Assembly: GCF_030409845.1 (NCBI RefSeq)
Contig: NZ_JAUFQQ010000003.1
Location: 744,001 to 808,000 of the forward strand
Source of the DNA: Flavobacterium branchiarum
GTDB lineage: Bacteria; Bacteroidota; Bacteroidia; Flavobacteriales; Flavobacteriaceae
Reading direction: 5' to 3'
DNA length: 64,000 bases
Positions within the stretch are counted from its first letter, which is position 1. Each line of letters begins with the position of its first letter. A model generated the notes under the pieces. That model searched no databases, was not told where the DNA came from, and saw nothing but the letters and a program-made list of their open reading frames with translations. This document shows positions 18,174 to 27,477 of the stretch, one piece after another. Made by a program: the position numbers and the translations under genes.

Positions 18174-18721
18174 GCTGTTTTAAAATTTAATACGGCTAAA
18201 ATTTTCGTTTGTAATATTTTTTTTGCCCTATTTAAGTTTGATTTTGAAGTCCCTTCCGTAATTTGTAGCATTTCTGCAATCTCTTTGTGTTTCATTTTTT
18301 CAAATACAAATAGATTAAATACCATTCGGTATTGGTCGGGTAAATCCTGAATATATTCGATTAATTTTTCCTGTGTTATCGGAATAGATTCTAGTTCATC
18401 CTCTTCGATAATTTCTGTTTCGTAATCAAAAACATCCAAAAAGAGGTAATCTTTTTTTCTCTTTTTAAGAGTTTCTATAAGTTTGTTGATGAAAATTCGT
18501 TTCATCCATCCCTCAAAACTACCTTCAAATTTATATTGATTGATCTTCTGAAAAACGATAATAAAGGATTCTTGAAAGACATCTTTCGCATCATCTTCAT
18601 TTTTCATGTACTTTAGACAAATTCCATACAATACAGGAGAGAACAATTGATAAATTCTCAATTGTCCTTCTCTGTCATTGTTCATGCACTTTTTTATAAG
18701 TAAGTCTAAATTGTCTTCCAA
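18170..18721 (-). CDS. ECF RNA polymerase sigma factor
   Basis: A 183-residue sigma-70 family ECF factor. Region 2 spans about 20-85 (YGICLKYMKNEDDAKDVFQE, then FEGSFEGWMKRIFINKLIE) and region 4 about 125-175 (LPDQYRMVFNLFVFEKMKHK, then EIAEMLQITEGTSKSNLNRAK). There is no extra domain. It precedes and overlaps the membrane-anchored partner gene, the classic sigma/anti-sigma pair layout. The target regulon cannot be read from the sequence. About 50 bp separate it from the small exported protein upstream. Confidence 0.93.
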   Translation of the reverse strand: MEDNLDLLIKKCMNNDREGQLRIYQLFSPVLYGICLKYMKNEDDAKDVFQESFIIVFQKINQYKFEGSFEGWMKRIFINKLIETLKKRKKDYLFLDVFDYETEIIEEDELESIPITQEKLIEYIQDLPDQYRMVFNLFVFEKMKHKEIAEMLQITEGTSKSNLNRAKKILQTKILAVLNFKTA

Positions 18722-18773
18722 AAAATAATTTTAAAGTAAATTAGATTGCAATTGGTATTTTGATGTCAGTATT

Positions 18774-19175
18774 CTACCTTTTATAGATAGAAACGTATCC
18801 GTTGGAGAAATTGTTTGTAATAATTAAATTTTTAGAATCTAATTTGTCGATTACATAAGTTATTCCTTCGAAAGTGATTAAATTATGCATTTGATTGTCA
18901 AATACGCTAATACCTTGAGTAATTTTGTATTTGCTATTTCTTATCTCAACATTGTTTTTGTATGTAATAACTTTGCCTTCTGGTGTGAAAACTATTTTTT
19001 TTGTACTTCCAATACTCTTTGGAGTAGAAATGTTTTTCCCGTTTTGTATACTCATTGATTTTTCCCAAGTCCAAGTACCTTGTAGCTTAATTGCTTGATC
19101 AGATTTGAAAATAACATTTGATGAGTAAGTTGAAACAGAAATAATAATCAAAAGTGTTAAAATTGTTTTTTTCAT
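18774..19175 (-). CDS. Small exported lipocalin-like protein of unknown function
   Basis: A 133-residue protein with an N-terminal signal peptide (MKKTILTLLIIISVSTYSS). The rest is predicted beta strands with a LQGTWTWEKS opening and KIVFTPEGKVITYKNN, resembling small lipocalin-like proteins of Bacteroidota. No lipobox Cys is present. It shares strand with the sigma pair and with the PrcB-domain lipoprotein upstream and is likely periplasmic. No function is assigned. Confidence 0.72.
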   Translation of the reverse strand: MKKTILTLLIIISVSTYSSNVIFKSDQAIKLQGTWTWEKSMSIQNGKNISTPKSIGSTKKIVFTPEGKVITYKNNVEIRNSKYKITQGISVFDNQMHNLITFEGITYVIDKLDSKNLIITNNFSNGYVSIYKR

Positions 19176-19216
19176 ACTAAGAAATTAATGTTAATTATAT
19201 AACATGCAAAGTTAGT

Positions 19217-20095
19217 TTAGTTTCTTAAAACAGCAATTTTATCTTTAATAGCTTTTTTAAATGCAATTATTTCTGGGCTTTGATCTGGTGTGTTGTCATT
19301 GTCTATCAGTATCTTAGATGTCTTGTTTCCCTGGGTTAATTCGAAGTAAATCCCTCCTTGATTGTCAGAATCTGGGCTTCCATAGGTCTTATTTTGACCA
19401 TTTAGGCTTAAAATTTCTGCAGGAACTAGCTTTGAAAAGTCAGAATAGTCGCCTTTCTTAGATAGTGCTTTGTAGCTATATTTGTTAAAATCATATTGGC
19501 CAGCAACTACATTTAAATATTGAATTACATTTAAACTGTTAATATTGAAAAATAATTGGCAATCAGCCCCGTTACATTCACTGCTGTAACTTCCTAAAAC
19601 GATAAAGTTTTTATTTTGACTTATTTTGTTTAAATATATAGGTTTATCTGTTTTTGGAATTAAAACAAAATCGTAAGGGTTTGTAGCTGGAGAGGTAACT
19701 GGTTCGTCAGAAAGAGGCTCTTTTTCGTAGAATTGAACTATTACTTCGCAAGAGTTCTCTATAATTGAACTAATTTTTATTTCATAACCACCTGTTGGCT
19801 TTGGTCCTGAAAACACACCAACTAAATAATTTTTGGTAAAATCGATATTAGGATTTACTGCCGTAGCACATGGATTAGTATTTTTGGTAAAAAAAGAATC
19901 CATTTTTTCTTGTGTTTTTATGGCTACTGCCATAGAAGCAATCGGCATGTCTTTTATGGTATAATTGCATTCTAATGGGAAACCCGAAAAAGCAACATTA
20001 CTATAATCACCACAGCTCTCATAATCATTGTCTGAGTTCATTGAGCAAGAACTGATTCCAAAGGCAACAAATAGGCCAAAAATAATTTTCTTCAT
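19217..20095 (-). CDS. Lipoprotein with PrcB C-terminal-like domain
   Basis: A 292-residue lipoprotein; the lipobox Cys is at residue 17 (FGISSCSMNSDND) followed by an acidic surface-type patch. Residues about 55-150 contain FTKNYLVGVFSGPKPTGGYE and later FYEKEPLSDEPVTSPATNPY, the signature of the C-terminal domain of PrcB, a protease-complex subunit described in Treponema. The C-terminal half (about 170-290) is a separate beta-rich domain without a name I can give. It may act in the envelope as a binding or chaperone module. Protease association here is not shown. Confidence 0.7.
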   Translation of the reverse strand: MKKIIFGLFVAFGISSCSMNSDNDYESCGDYSNVAFSGFPLECNYTIKDMPIASMAVAIKTQEKMDSFFTKNTNPCATAVNPNIDFTKNYLVGVFSGPKPTGGYEIKISSIIENSCEVIVQFYEKEPLSDEPVTSPATNPYDFVLIPKTDKPIYLNKISQNKNFIVLGSYSSECNGADCQLFFNINSLNVIQYLNVVAGQYDFNKYSYKALSKKGDYSDFSKLVPAEILSLNGQNKTYGSPDSDNQGGIYFELTQGNKTSKILIDNDNTPDQSPEIIAFKKAIKDKIAVLRN

Positions 20096-20282
20096 TATTT
20101 AATGTTTTAAAAGATTATACCTTACAAGATGGAGTAAAGTCAAAAAGGTTGCGTCAATAAAAAAAAAATCAAAAAAAAATTTATGAAAATTATTACTGGA
20201 GAGTTTTTTTTATAATCAAAAAATAAACACTTCTTCTTCACTGGCTATTATTACGTACTTTTACCCTTTAAAATAACTCTTT

Positions 20283-21641
20283 ATGGTGAATTTGTTTCCT
20301 CTTTTGCTCGTTTTTATTATTGCTTTAATCTGTGGAGTTTTTATAGCTAAACTTATTTTTTCTGCAAGATTCCAGTCAGAGAAGGTGAGCTTAAACGAAA
20401 AGTTAATTGCAATAACGAATCAGTTTCAGTTGCAAAAAGAGCACTTTCAATCAGAAAAAAACAACTTAGAAAAGCAACTTCAAGTATCAAATTCGGATAA
20501 AGAAATTATTAGAACCGAAAAAGATAGTCTTGCGATTCAGTTATCAAAAAAAGAAGTTGATTTCGAGAATTTATGGGAACGCCACAAAGAACAAAAAAGT
20601 GAAGTAGAGCAAATTCAGGAAAAATTTGCCAAAGAATTTGAAAATCTTGCCAATAAAATACTCGAAGAAAAATCGACAAAATTTACTGCACAGAACAATG
20701 AAAACATGAAAAATATCTTGTTGCCTTTGCAAGATAAAATCATAGGATTTGAAAAGAAAGTAGAAGATACACATAAAGAAAGTATTGATTATCACGCCGC
20801 TTTACGTCAGCAAATAATAGGATTGAGTGAAATGAATGCTCAGATGAGTAAAGAAACGCTTAACTTGACAAAAGCCTTAAAAGGCGATAGTAAAATGCAA
20901 GGGAATTGGGGAGAATTAGTTTTGGAACGAGTTCTCGAAAAGTCAGGATTAGAAAAAGGAAGAGAATATGAAGTACAACAAAGTTTTACTAATGAAGCAG
21001 GGCTTCGTGTTCTTCCAGATGTAGTGATTCATTTACCAGATGGTAAAAAAATGATTGTAGATTCTAAAGTTTCATTAACGGCCTATGAAAAATGGACAAA
21101 TGAAGAAGATGATAGTTTAAAAGCAGCTTATTTAAAAGAGCATGTGAATTCTATAAAACGCCATGTTGAGCAACTTGGAAATAAAAATTACCATGATTTG
21201 TATCAAATACAAAGTCCAGATTTTGTTTTGCTTTTTATACCAATAGAGCCCGCTTTTGCAATCGCTCTAAATGAGGAACCTACCTTATATAATAGAGCAT
21301 TCGAAAAGAACATTGTAATTGTTACACCAACTACATTATTAGCCACTTTACGTACTATAGATAGTATGTGGGCAAACCAGAAGCAACAAGAAAATGCATT
21401 TGAAATCGCAAGACAGGCTGGAGCATTATATGATAAGTTCGAAGGATTTGTAGCCGATTTAATTAAAATTGGAAACAAAATTAATGATTCGAAAACAGAA
21501 TATGATAGTGCCATGAGCAAGCTAGTAGAAGGCCGAGGAAATTTAATTGTGAGCGTAGAGAAATTAAAAAAAATGGGAGCAAAGGCAAAGAAATCACTTC
21601 CAGAAAATATATTAACAAGAGCAAGTAACAATGAAAATTAA
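20283..21641 (+). CDS. rmuC: DNA recombination protein RmuC
   Basis: A 452-residue RmuC-family protein. An N-terminal membrane helix (about 4-27) is followed by a long coiled coil (about 30-150) and the RmuC nuclease-like domain (SKMQGNWGELVLERVLEKSG, YEVQQSF, LPDVVIHLPDGKKMIVDSKV, FVLLFIPIEPAF). The Asp, Asp and Lys of the PDVVI...VDSK motif match the PD-(D/E)XK core. In E. coli RmuC limits recombination at inverted repeats. The gene stands alone, divergent from the lipoprotein gene; the 187-bp gap has only homopolymeric A runs of note. Confidence 0.93.
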   Translation: MVNLFPLLLVFIIALICGVFIAKLIFSARFQSEKVSLNEKLIAITNQFQLQKEHFQSEKNNLEKQLQVSNSDKEIIRTEKDSLAIQLSKKEVDFENLWERHKEQKSEVEQIQEKFAKEFENLANKILEEKSTKFTAQNNENMKNILLPLQDKIIGFEKKVEDTHKESIDYHAALRQQIIGLSEMNAQMSKETLNLTKALKGDSKMQGNWGELVLERVLEKSGLEKGREYEVQQSFTNEAGLRVLPDVVIHLPDGKKMIVDSKVSLTAYEKWTNEEDDSLKAAYLKEHVNSIKRHVEQLGNKNYHDLYQIQSPDFVLLFIPIEPAFAIALNEEPTLYNRAFEKNIVIVTPTTLLATLRTIDSMWANQKQQENAFEIARQAGALYDKFEGFVADLIKIGNKINDSKTEYDSAMSKLVEGRGNLIVSVEKLKKMGAKAKKSLPENILTRASNNEN

Positions 21642-21725
21642 AACATATAAATCTGCTTGTTATTAATAGCAAACTTGTTATTCAAAAAATAGTAATCAAA
21701 CCATTTGATATAAAATATCATAAAA

Positions 21726-22280
21726 ATGAATCCAAATTCAAATTTTAAAACAGTCGCTTGTTCGAGAATAAGCATATCAGAATTAATGCTTCCTTCACAC
21801 ACAAATTTTAGTGGTAAGATACATGGGGGATATATATTATCGTTGTTAGATCAGATTGCTTTTGCTTGCGCATCAAAATTTTCAGGTAATTATTGTGTAA
21901 CAGCTTCGGTAGATACTGTCAATTTTTTAAAACCTATAGAAGTAGGAGAATTAGTAACGATGAAAGCTTCAGTAAATTATGTTGGAAAAAGCTCAATGAT
22001 TGTAGGAATTAGAGTTGAAGCAGAAAATATTCAAACAGGTGTAATAAAGCATTGTAACTCATCCTATTTTACAATGGTAGCAAAAGATAAAGAAGGAAAA
22101 AGTGTACTCGTACCAGGGCTTATTTTGTCAAATTTAGAAGAAGTAAGACGTTTTTGTAAATGTTTGAAACAAATTGAAGTAAAAAAAGAAGTAGAAAATC
22201 ATGCAGTAGAATCCAATTATAGTTCTATCGAAACATTGGCAACCTTAAGTAAATACAATGTTTTACTAGAACTTAATTAA
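21726..22280 (+). CDS. Acyl-CoA thioesterase (hotdog fold, YciA/BFIT-like)
   Basis: A 184-residue single-hotdog thioesterase. The conserved segment FSGKIHGGYILSLLDQIAFACASKFSG holds the usual His-Gly-Gly and the acidic catalytic residue, followed by VTASVDTVNFLKPIEVGELV. The C-terminal 60 residues are a helical extension. It should hydrolyse acyl-CoA in the cytoplasm; chain-length preference cannot be told. It is 84 bp downstream of rmuC on the same strand, possibly co-transcribed. Confidence 0.87.
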   Translation: MNPNSNFKTVACSRISISELMLPSHTNFSGKIHGGYILSLLDQIAFACASKFSGNYCVTASVDTVNFLKPIEVGELVTMKASVNYVGKSSMIVGIRVEAENIQTGVIKHCNSSYFTMVAKDKEGKSVLVPGLILSNLEEVRRFCKCLKQIEVKKEVENHAVESNYSSIETLATLSKYNVLLELN

Positions 22281-22493
22281 ACTAAATTTTCATATAATTT
22301 TAGCGTTGTTTTAAGAACCAAAGTAGATTAAAAACCGTAACTTTAAGAAAGAGCATTTTTCAATATATTAGTGTTTTAATCTCTTTTTTAGATGGTTTTA
22401 TTTTTGATTCCTGTCTGTTGTAGGTTTGTATTTGTCAATAGGCTTTTTTCGAAAAATATCTTGCAATGTGTCTAATCTTAATTGCTGAAGATT

Positions 22494-23033
22494 ATGAAAA
22501 AAAGTACATTTTTAATTTTATTATTTACCGCTAATTTTATTGCTGCACAAGATAAAATGCGAACTTCAATAGGCATTATTAATTTTGAAGCTTCAGTCCC
22601 TTTTTTTGAAGAAGTTAATGCAGTCAATAAAACGGTAATTATGGTTATGGAGCCAGAAACAAGCAGTTTTGTTTGTGTGGCTGTAATGAAAAATTTTCGA
22701 TTTAAAATGGATTTAATGCAAACCCATTTTAATGAAAATTATATAGAAAGTGATCGCTATCCCAAAGCTATATTTAAAGGCAAAATTGGAAAATTTGACT
22801 TAAAAGATATTAATGAAATACCTAAGGAATATACCATAAAAGGAAAACTTCAAATTCATGGTAAAACAAAAGATATAGAAGTAAGTGCAAGACTCAAAAA
22901 GATACCCGAAGGAATAGAAATAACTTCAGATTTTCCACTTTACACAGATGATTTTAATATCAAGATTCCATCTATGATAGAAAGCAAAATATCCAAAAGA
23001 GTAAATACAAGTTTGGTGGGGATTATGAAATAA
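22494..23033 (+). CDS. YceI-family periplasmic protein
   Basis: A 179-residue exported protein with signal peptide MKKSTFLILLFTANFIAAQ. The mature part is a YceI lipocalin-like fold (GIINFEASVPFFEEVNAVNK, SDRYPKAIFKGKIGKFDL, YTIKGKLQIHGKTKDIEV). YceI proteins bind isoprenoid or amide lipids in a hydrophobic pocket. An upstream in-frame TTG exists at 22482, but the ATG directly before the signal peptide is preferred. The 213-bp upstream gap has no clear feature. It converges on the epimerase gene. Confidence 0.85.
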   Translation: MKKSTFLILLFTANFIAAQDKMRTSIGIINFEASVPFFEEVNAVNKTVIMVMEPETSSFVCVAVMKNFRFKMDLMQTHFNENYIESDRYPKAIFKGKIGKFDLKDINEIPKEYTIKGKLQIHGKTKDIEVSARLKKIPEGIEITSDFPLYTDDFNIKIPSMIESKISKRVNTSLVGIMK

Positions 23034-23036
23034 TTA

Positions 23037-23945
23037 TTAGATGCAACTTTTAAGGGCAGGTTCTAAATTTGAATATTTAAATTTAAAACCTGTTTTTTTT
23101 ATTTTTTGAGAAGAAACTCGTTGTCCAGTCAAAACAATTTTACTCATTTCACCCATTACCAATTTAATTACAAAAGAAGGAATTTTAGGCAACCATAAAG
23201 TATGTCCATATGCATTTGCAAGAGCTTTAGAAAAAACAGCATTAGTAGTGTCATCAGTAACAGCTGCATTATACGGACCATTCATATCGGTATCTGTAAT
23301 AGCAAGATAATAAATGCTACATAGGTCATCAATATGAATCCAAGGCATATATTGTTTTCCCGTTCCTATAACTGATCCAAATCCATATTTAAATAATGGA
23401 GTTAATTTTTTCAAGAAACCATCGCCTTTACCTAAAACTAAACCTGTTCGTATAATAACAGTACGAATTCCTAGAGATTTGATGCATTCCGTAGCGGTTT
23501 CCCATTTTTGACAAGTAGCTCCCAGAAAATCATCTGCTGCTGGTGTTTCTTCAGTACAAATAGTTTCACTATTAAAAGCACCGTAAATTCCAACTGCCGA
23601 TGCAGACACAAAAGCGTCTAATGATTTATTGTGTTTTTTTAAAACAGAATAAATGAGGTCAATAGGCTTTTCTCTACTATCGATTATTTCTTTTTTACGT
23701 TTATTAGACCATTTTTTTTCAGCAATACCTTCACCAGCAAGATGGATAATGTAATCCGCTTTTAAAACAGAATCTTCATCTATATAGTTATTTTCGATAT
23801 CCCATTTATAATAGGTGATTTTTGCACTAGATTTTCTTTCAGTACGAGTTAATATAGAAATTGAATATCCTTGATTAATTAATAAATCAGAAAGCTTTTT
23901 TCCAATAAAACCAGAACCACCAGTTAATAAAATGTTTTTAGACAT
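23037..23945 (-). CDS. TIGR01777-family NAD(P)-binding epimerase (SDR39U1-like)
   Basis: A 302-residue extended SDR. The nucleotide-binding motif GGSGFIGKKL lies at residues 9-18, the active-site region SASAVGIYG near 117-125, and the DUF1731 C-terminal domain (LPKIPSFVIKLVMGEMSKIV, then LTGQRVSSQKIKKTGFKF) at about 250-302. The substrate is unknown. As I recall, homologues often sit with photolyase and LitR/CarH-type regulators in other bacteria. Its start faces the TetR gene across a short region carrying a perfect palindrome that recurs at the carotenoid and regulator promoters, so it is a candidate light-regulated gene. Confidence 0.88.
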   Translation of the reverse strand: MSKNILLTGGSGFIGKKLSDLLINQGYSISILTRTERKSSAKITYYKWDIENNYIDEDSVLKADYIIHLAGEGIAEKKWSNKRKKEIIDSREKPIDLIYSVLKKHNKSLDAFVSASAVGIYGAFNSETICTEETPAADDFLGATCQKWETATECIKSLGIRTVIIRTGLVLGKGDGFLKKLTPLFKYGFGSVIGTGKQYMPWIHIDDLCSIYYLAITDTDMNGPYNAAVTDDTTNAVFSKALANAYGHTLWLPKIPSFVIKLVMGEMSKIVLTGQRVSSQKIKKTGFKFKYSNLEPALKSCI

Positions 23946-23977
23946 AATAGTTTACAATATATTTAACACCTTGTTTT

Positions 23978-24005
23978 GTTTAACATTACGTAAATATAGT
24001 TAAAC
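23978..24005. promoter_or_regulatory. Candidate operator, divergent promoter (GTTTAAC-N14-GTTAAAC)
   Basis: A perfect inverted repeat: GTTTAAC at 23978-23984 and GTTAAAC at 23999-24005, separated by 14 bp. It lies between the divergent epimerase and TetR genes. A near-consensus -7 box TACCTTTA for the rightward gene is at 24012-24019, so the palindrome covers its -33 region. On the minus strand TATATTTA at 23998-23991 inside the spacer could be the leftward -7 box. The same arms and the same spacing occur at the crtI promoter and, with one changed base per arm, at the CarH-like gene. Confidence 0.65.
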
Positions 24006-24044
24006 GTTGCTTACCTTTATAAACAATTAAAAAAAGTAATAGAT

Positions 24045-24707
24045 ATGGCAACTAAAAAAGAAATATTGACAAAAGATAAAATTGTTTCTCTGTACATGGA
24101 TTACGTATTAGAACATGGTCAAAATCCTAAATCCGTTTTTCATTTTGCAAAAGCAAATGATTTTGAAGAAGCCGAATTCTATTCTTTTTTCGGTACATTC
24201 GAAGGACTAGAGAAAGAAATTTTTAATCTATTTTTCGAAAACACAATCGAGTTATTAGATAAGAACCCAGAGTATCAAGAGTATGATATGAAGAATAAAA
24301 TGCTGAGTTTTTACTTTACATTCTTTGAAATACTAACAGCAAATCGTAGTTATGTAGTTCAAGCTCTAAAAAACAATTCTAATCCAATAAAAAACTTGGT
24401 CAAACTAACCACACTTCGTGATAGTTTTAAAAAATATATTAGTGAAATTATAACCGATGATTTTCGAGTTCAACAAGAGAAACTTCAAAATTTTCAAGAA
24501 AAAGCAATTCAAGAAACTGCATGGATGCAACTTTTACTTACGCTTAAGTTTTGGGTAGATGATGCATCGCCAGCTTTTGAGAAAACAGATATTTTTATCG
24601 AAAAATCAGTAAATGTCTCTTTCGAATTAATGAATGTAGCACCAATGAATCATCTGCTTGATTTTGGCAAATTTATTTTTAAAGAAAAAATATACAGCAA
24701 ACAATGA
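24045..24707 (+). CDS. TetR-like helical protein (TetR C-terminal family)
   Basis: A 220-residue all-helical protein. The first 50 residues have the shape of a TetR DNA-binding domain (KDKIVSLYMDYVLEHGQ, NPKSVFHFAKANDFEEAEFY, SFFGTFEGLEKEIF) but the recognition helix is poorly conserved. The rest is a ligand-binding-like domain. Its stop overlaps the ABC1-kinase start by 4 bp, so the two products probably act together. Similar TetR-like/ABC1 gene pairs are common in Flavobacteriia. DNA binding is not certain. Confidence 0.72.
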   Translation: MATKKEILTKDKIVSLYMDYVLEHGQNPKSVFHFAKANDFEEAEFYSFFGTFEGLEKEIFNLFFENTIELLDKNPEYQEYDMKNKMLSFYFTFFEILTANRSYVVQALKNNSNPIKNLVKLTTLRDSFKKYISEIITDDFRVQQEKLQNFQEKAIQETAWMQLLLTLKFWVDDASPAFEKTDIFIEKSVNVSFELMNVAPMNHLLDFGKFIFKEKIYSKQ

Positions 24708-26008
24708 AAACAATCGACTATATCCCAACTTCCAAAATAGAAAGGGCGACCAAATTGGTTCAAACTGGAGCAAAAGTAGGAGTGAACTATTTGAAATATT
24801 ACGGAGAGAAAATTGTTAATCCAGATGTAACTCGTGATAAATTAAATGAAAATAACGCCGAAGATATTTACGACGGACTTAAAAGCTTAAAGGGAAGTGC
24901 GCTTAAGGTAGCACAGATGTTAAGTATGGACAAGAATTTTTTGCCACAAGCTTACGTCGAAAAATTCTCATTGTCACAATTTTCTGTACCACCACTTTCA
25001 GCACCGTTAGTATTAAAAACATTTAAAACTAATTTTGGTAAAACTCCCTATGAAATTTTTGATGAGTTTAATCCCAATTCAGTAAACGCAGCAAGTATTG
25101 GACAAGTACACTTAGCTGTAAAAGAGGGTAAACAACTAGCTGTTAAAATTCAATATCCAGGAGTTGCCAATAGTATTTCATCCGATTTGGCTTTGGTAAA
25201 ACCAATGGCAATACGAATGTTCAATCTTCAAGGAAAAGATTCAGATAAATATTTTAAAGAAGTAGAAGATAAGTTAATCGAAGAAACTAATTATTTGTTA
25301 GAATTACAACAGAGCCAAGAGGTAGTAAATGCTTGCGAAAAAATAGAAAATTTAGTATTCCCAAATTATTATCCAGAGTTCTCTTCAGAGAAAATCATAA
25401 CTATGGACTGGATGAAAGGAATCCATCTTTCAGAATATACGGCAAAGACACGTAGCCAAGAGGAATCGGATACAATTGGACAGGCGCTTTGGGATTTTTA
25501 TATGTATCAAATTCATATTTTAAGAAAAGTTCATGCAGATCCACATCCTGGAAATTTCTTGGTAAACGACAAAAATCAGTTGGTAGCGTTAGATTTTGGA
25601 TGTATGAAACAAATTCCAAATGATTTTTATATCCCATATTTTGAGCTAATCAATAAAGAAGTGATAACCGATGAGAAACTTTTTAATGAAAAACTTTTTG
25701 AATTAGAAATTCTACGAGCAGATGATACTAAAGAAGAGATAGCCTATTTTACAGGAATGTTCCATGACCTATTGTCTTTATTTACAAAACCATTCCAATC
25801 AGATACATTTGATTTTTCTGATGAAGACTTTTTTGATAATATAGCACAATTAGGAGAGCGTTTTTCTAAAGACACAAACCTCAAAAAAATGAATGGTAAC
25901 CGAGGATCGAAACATTTTATATATATGAATCGTACTTTCTTTGGCTTATATAATTTAATGTTTGATTTAAAAGCTAAAATTCAAGTAAATAATTATCAGA
26001 AATATTAG
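24704..26008 (+). CDS. ABC1/UbiB-family atypical kinase (AarF-like)
   Basis: A 434-residue ABC1/ADCK/UbiB protein-kinase-like enzyme. Motifs in order: the family-specific KGSALKVAQMLSMD at about 62-75 (a KxGQ-type motif), NAASIGQVHLA (the Ala-rich loop), LAVKIQYPG with the ATP-binding Lys, EETNYLLELQ, HADPHPGNFLV and the metal-binding VALDFGCMKQ. No transmembrane helix is evident. Homologues support quinone synthesis or membrane-lipid homeostasis as ATPases. Translationally coupled to the TetR-like gene and under the shared palindrome, it may belong to an oxidative or light-stress set. Confidence 0.88.
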   Translation: MKTIDYIPTSKIERATKLVQTGAKVGVNYLKYYGEKIVNPDVTRDKLNENNAEDIYDGLKSLKGSALKVAQMLSMDKNFLPQAYVEKFSLSQFSVPPLSAPLVLKTFKTNFGKTPYEIFDEFNPNSVNAASIGQVHLAVKEGKQLAVKIQYPGVANSISSDLALVKPMAIRMFNLQGKDSDKYFKEVEDKLIEETNYLLELQQSQEVVNACEKIENLVFPNYYPEFSSEKIITMDWMKGIHLSEYTAKTRSQEESDTIGQALWDFYMYQIHILRKVHADPHPGNFLVNDKNQLVALDFGCMKQIPNDFYIPYFELINKEVITDEKLFNEKLFELEILRADDTKEEIAYFTGMFHDLLSLFTKPFQSDTFDFSDEDFFDNIAQLGERFSKDTNLKKMNGNRGSKHFIYMNRTFFGLYNLMFDLKAKIQVNNYQKY

Positions 26009-26009
26009 G

Positions 26010-26090
26010 AGCATAATCCAGCTCTACACTGTATCTCTTGTGGTGAACCCCACCACAAGAGGATGCCGTTACTATCTGGGCTAGAGCAAT
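26010..26090 (+). ncRNA. Structured RNA-like element, copy A
   Basis: Starting with GAGC at 26010 it has an 11-bp hairpin (CTCTTGTGGTG 26035-26045, AACCC loop, CACCACAAGAG 26051-26061) followed by GGATGCCGTTACTATCTGGG and CTAG. An outer 6-bp pairing, GCTCTA (26021) with TAGAGC (26082), closes it. The same frame recurs at 36939-37020 and 57423-57507 with unrelated stem sequences that still pair. It lies directly after the ABC1-kinase gene. Plus is the preferred strand because copy B has a U-G pair only in this direction. Possibly an instance of a known Flavobacteria motif such as Flavo-1; not checked. Confidence 0.55.
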
Positions 26091-26181
26091 CCTAACCTAG
26101 AAATAATTAAATAAATAATGTTAGGCGACACAAATACATCTATGTTCTCGTTTAGTTAAAGCTGTTTAAGCAACGTCAAAA

Positions 26182-27477
26182 TTACCTCAAAATGCCTTTT
26201 TTATAAGTAGCAATTGCTCGGTCTCTAGCAAAAGCATGTTCAATCATAGGGGTATTATAACCTAAATCAAATTCAGGAATCCATTTTCGAATATAAATTC
26301 CTTTCTCATCAAATTTCTTAAGTTGAATTTCAGGGTTAAAAACTCTAAAATACGGAGCAGCATCGCAACCAGTACCTGCAGCCCATTGCCAGTTACCCAC
26401 ATTCGAAGCTAATTCATAATCCAGTAATTTCTCGGCAAAATAAGCTTCGCCCCATTGCCAGCTAATTAATAAATGCTTGCATAAAAAACTAGCAACAACC
26501 ATTCGAACACGATTGTGCATATATCCAGTTTCGTTAAGTTGGCGTATTCCAGCATCAACCATTGGATATCCAGTAGTACCAGAGCACCAACGTTTAAAGT
26601 CATTTTCGTTATTTAACCATTCAATCCCGTCATAAGCCGATTTAAAATTGTGGTTAACAACATTCGGAAAACTAAACAAAATTTGAATAAAAAACTCTCT
26701 CCATATTAGTTCACTCAAGAAAATTTGATTTTTTTGAGAAGCCCAATTTACTAACTTACGAGTACTAACAGTTCCAAAACGTAAATGAGGAGACAGGTAC
26801 GAAGTAGTGTCTAAGGCTGGATAATCGCGTGTTTCATGGTAATTCGAAATATTCTTTAGATTATGGGGAAGCACAACGATTGTACTTTTTTCAAATCCAA
26901 TTTGATTTATCGATGGAAAAGGGAATTGGCTTTTATAAAAATTAGAAAAAAGGCTAGCAGTATCATATGTTTCAGCTCCACCATTCAGCTTGTATTTCTC
27001 TAGCCATTTGTTTTTATAAGGAGTGTATATAGTGTAAGGTAGACCATCTGCTTTTGTGATTTCTTTTTCTTCAAACACAACATGATCTTTGTATGAAAAA
27101 GCAGTAACTCCTTTTTCTTTCAATAAATCAGAAATAAAAAGATCTCTTTTTATAGCATAAGGTTCATAATCTTTATTAAAAAAAACATTCTGAATGTCGA
27201 ATTCTTCGACAAGAGATTTCCAAACCTCGGCAGTTTTCCCTTTTTTAATCAAAAGCGAACTTCCAATTGTATTTAATTCTAAATTAATTTTCTCAAGAGA
27301 ATCGTAGATAAAGCTAACTCTAGAATCATCTTTAGGCAGACTTTCAAGAATTGCATCATCAAAAATAAATAAAGGAATAACCGGAAATTGAGATTCAAGG
27401 GCATGAAATAATCCTCGATTGTCATCCAAACGTAAATCACGTCTGAACCAAAAAAAACTAACTTTTTGCTTGTTCAT
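26182..27477 (-). CDS. phr: Deoxyribodipyrimidine photolyase / cryptochrome family
   Basis: A 431-residue photolyase. The N-terminal Rossmann domain opens with VSFFWFRRDLRLDDNRGL. The C-terminal FAD domain has LIWREFFIQIL, GYPMVDAGIRQLNETGYMHN, RVRMVVASFLCKHLLI and NWQWAAGTGCDAAPYFRVFNP, matching class I CPD photolyases. The FAD-contacting Asn and the Trp-rich stretch are present. It repairs UV cyclobutane dimers with blue light. It is the last gene of the crtI-crtB-crtZ-SRPBCC-phr operon and its ATG overlaps the SRPBCC stop by 1 bp, linking pigment synthesis and light-driven repair. Confidence 0.92.
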   Translation of the reverse strand: MNKQKVSFFWFRRDLRLDDNRGLFHALESQFPVIPLFIFDDAILESLPKDDSRVSFIYDSLEKINLELNTIGSSLLIKKGKTAEVWKSLVEEFDIQNVFFNKDYEPYAIKRDLFISDLLKEKGVTAFSYKDHVVFEEKEITKADGLPYTIYTPYKNKWLEKYKLNGGAETYDTASLFSNFYKSQFPFPSINQIGFEKSTIVVLPHNLKNISNYHETRDYPALDTTSYLSPHLRFGTVSTRKLVNWASQKNQIFLSELIWREFFIQILFSFPNVVNHNFKSAYDGIEWLNNENDFKRWCSGTTGYPMVDAGIRQLNETGYMHNRVRMVVASFLCKHLLISWQWGEAYFAEKLLDYELASNVGNWQWAAGTGCDAAPYFRVFNPEIQLKKFDEKGIYIRKWIPEFDLGYNTPMIEHAFARDRAIATYKKGILR

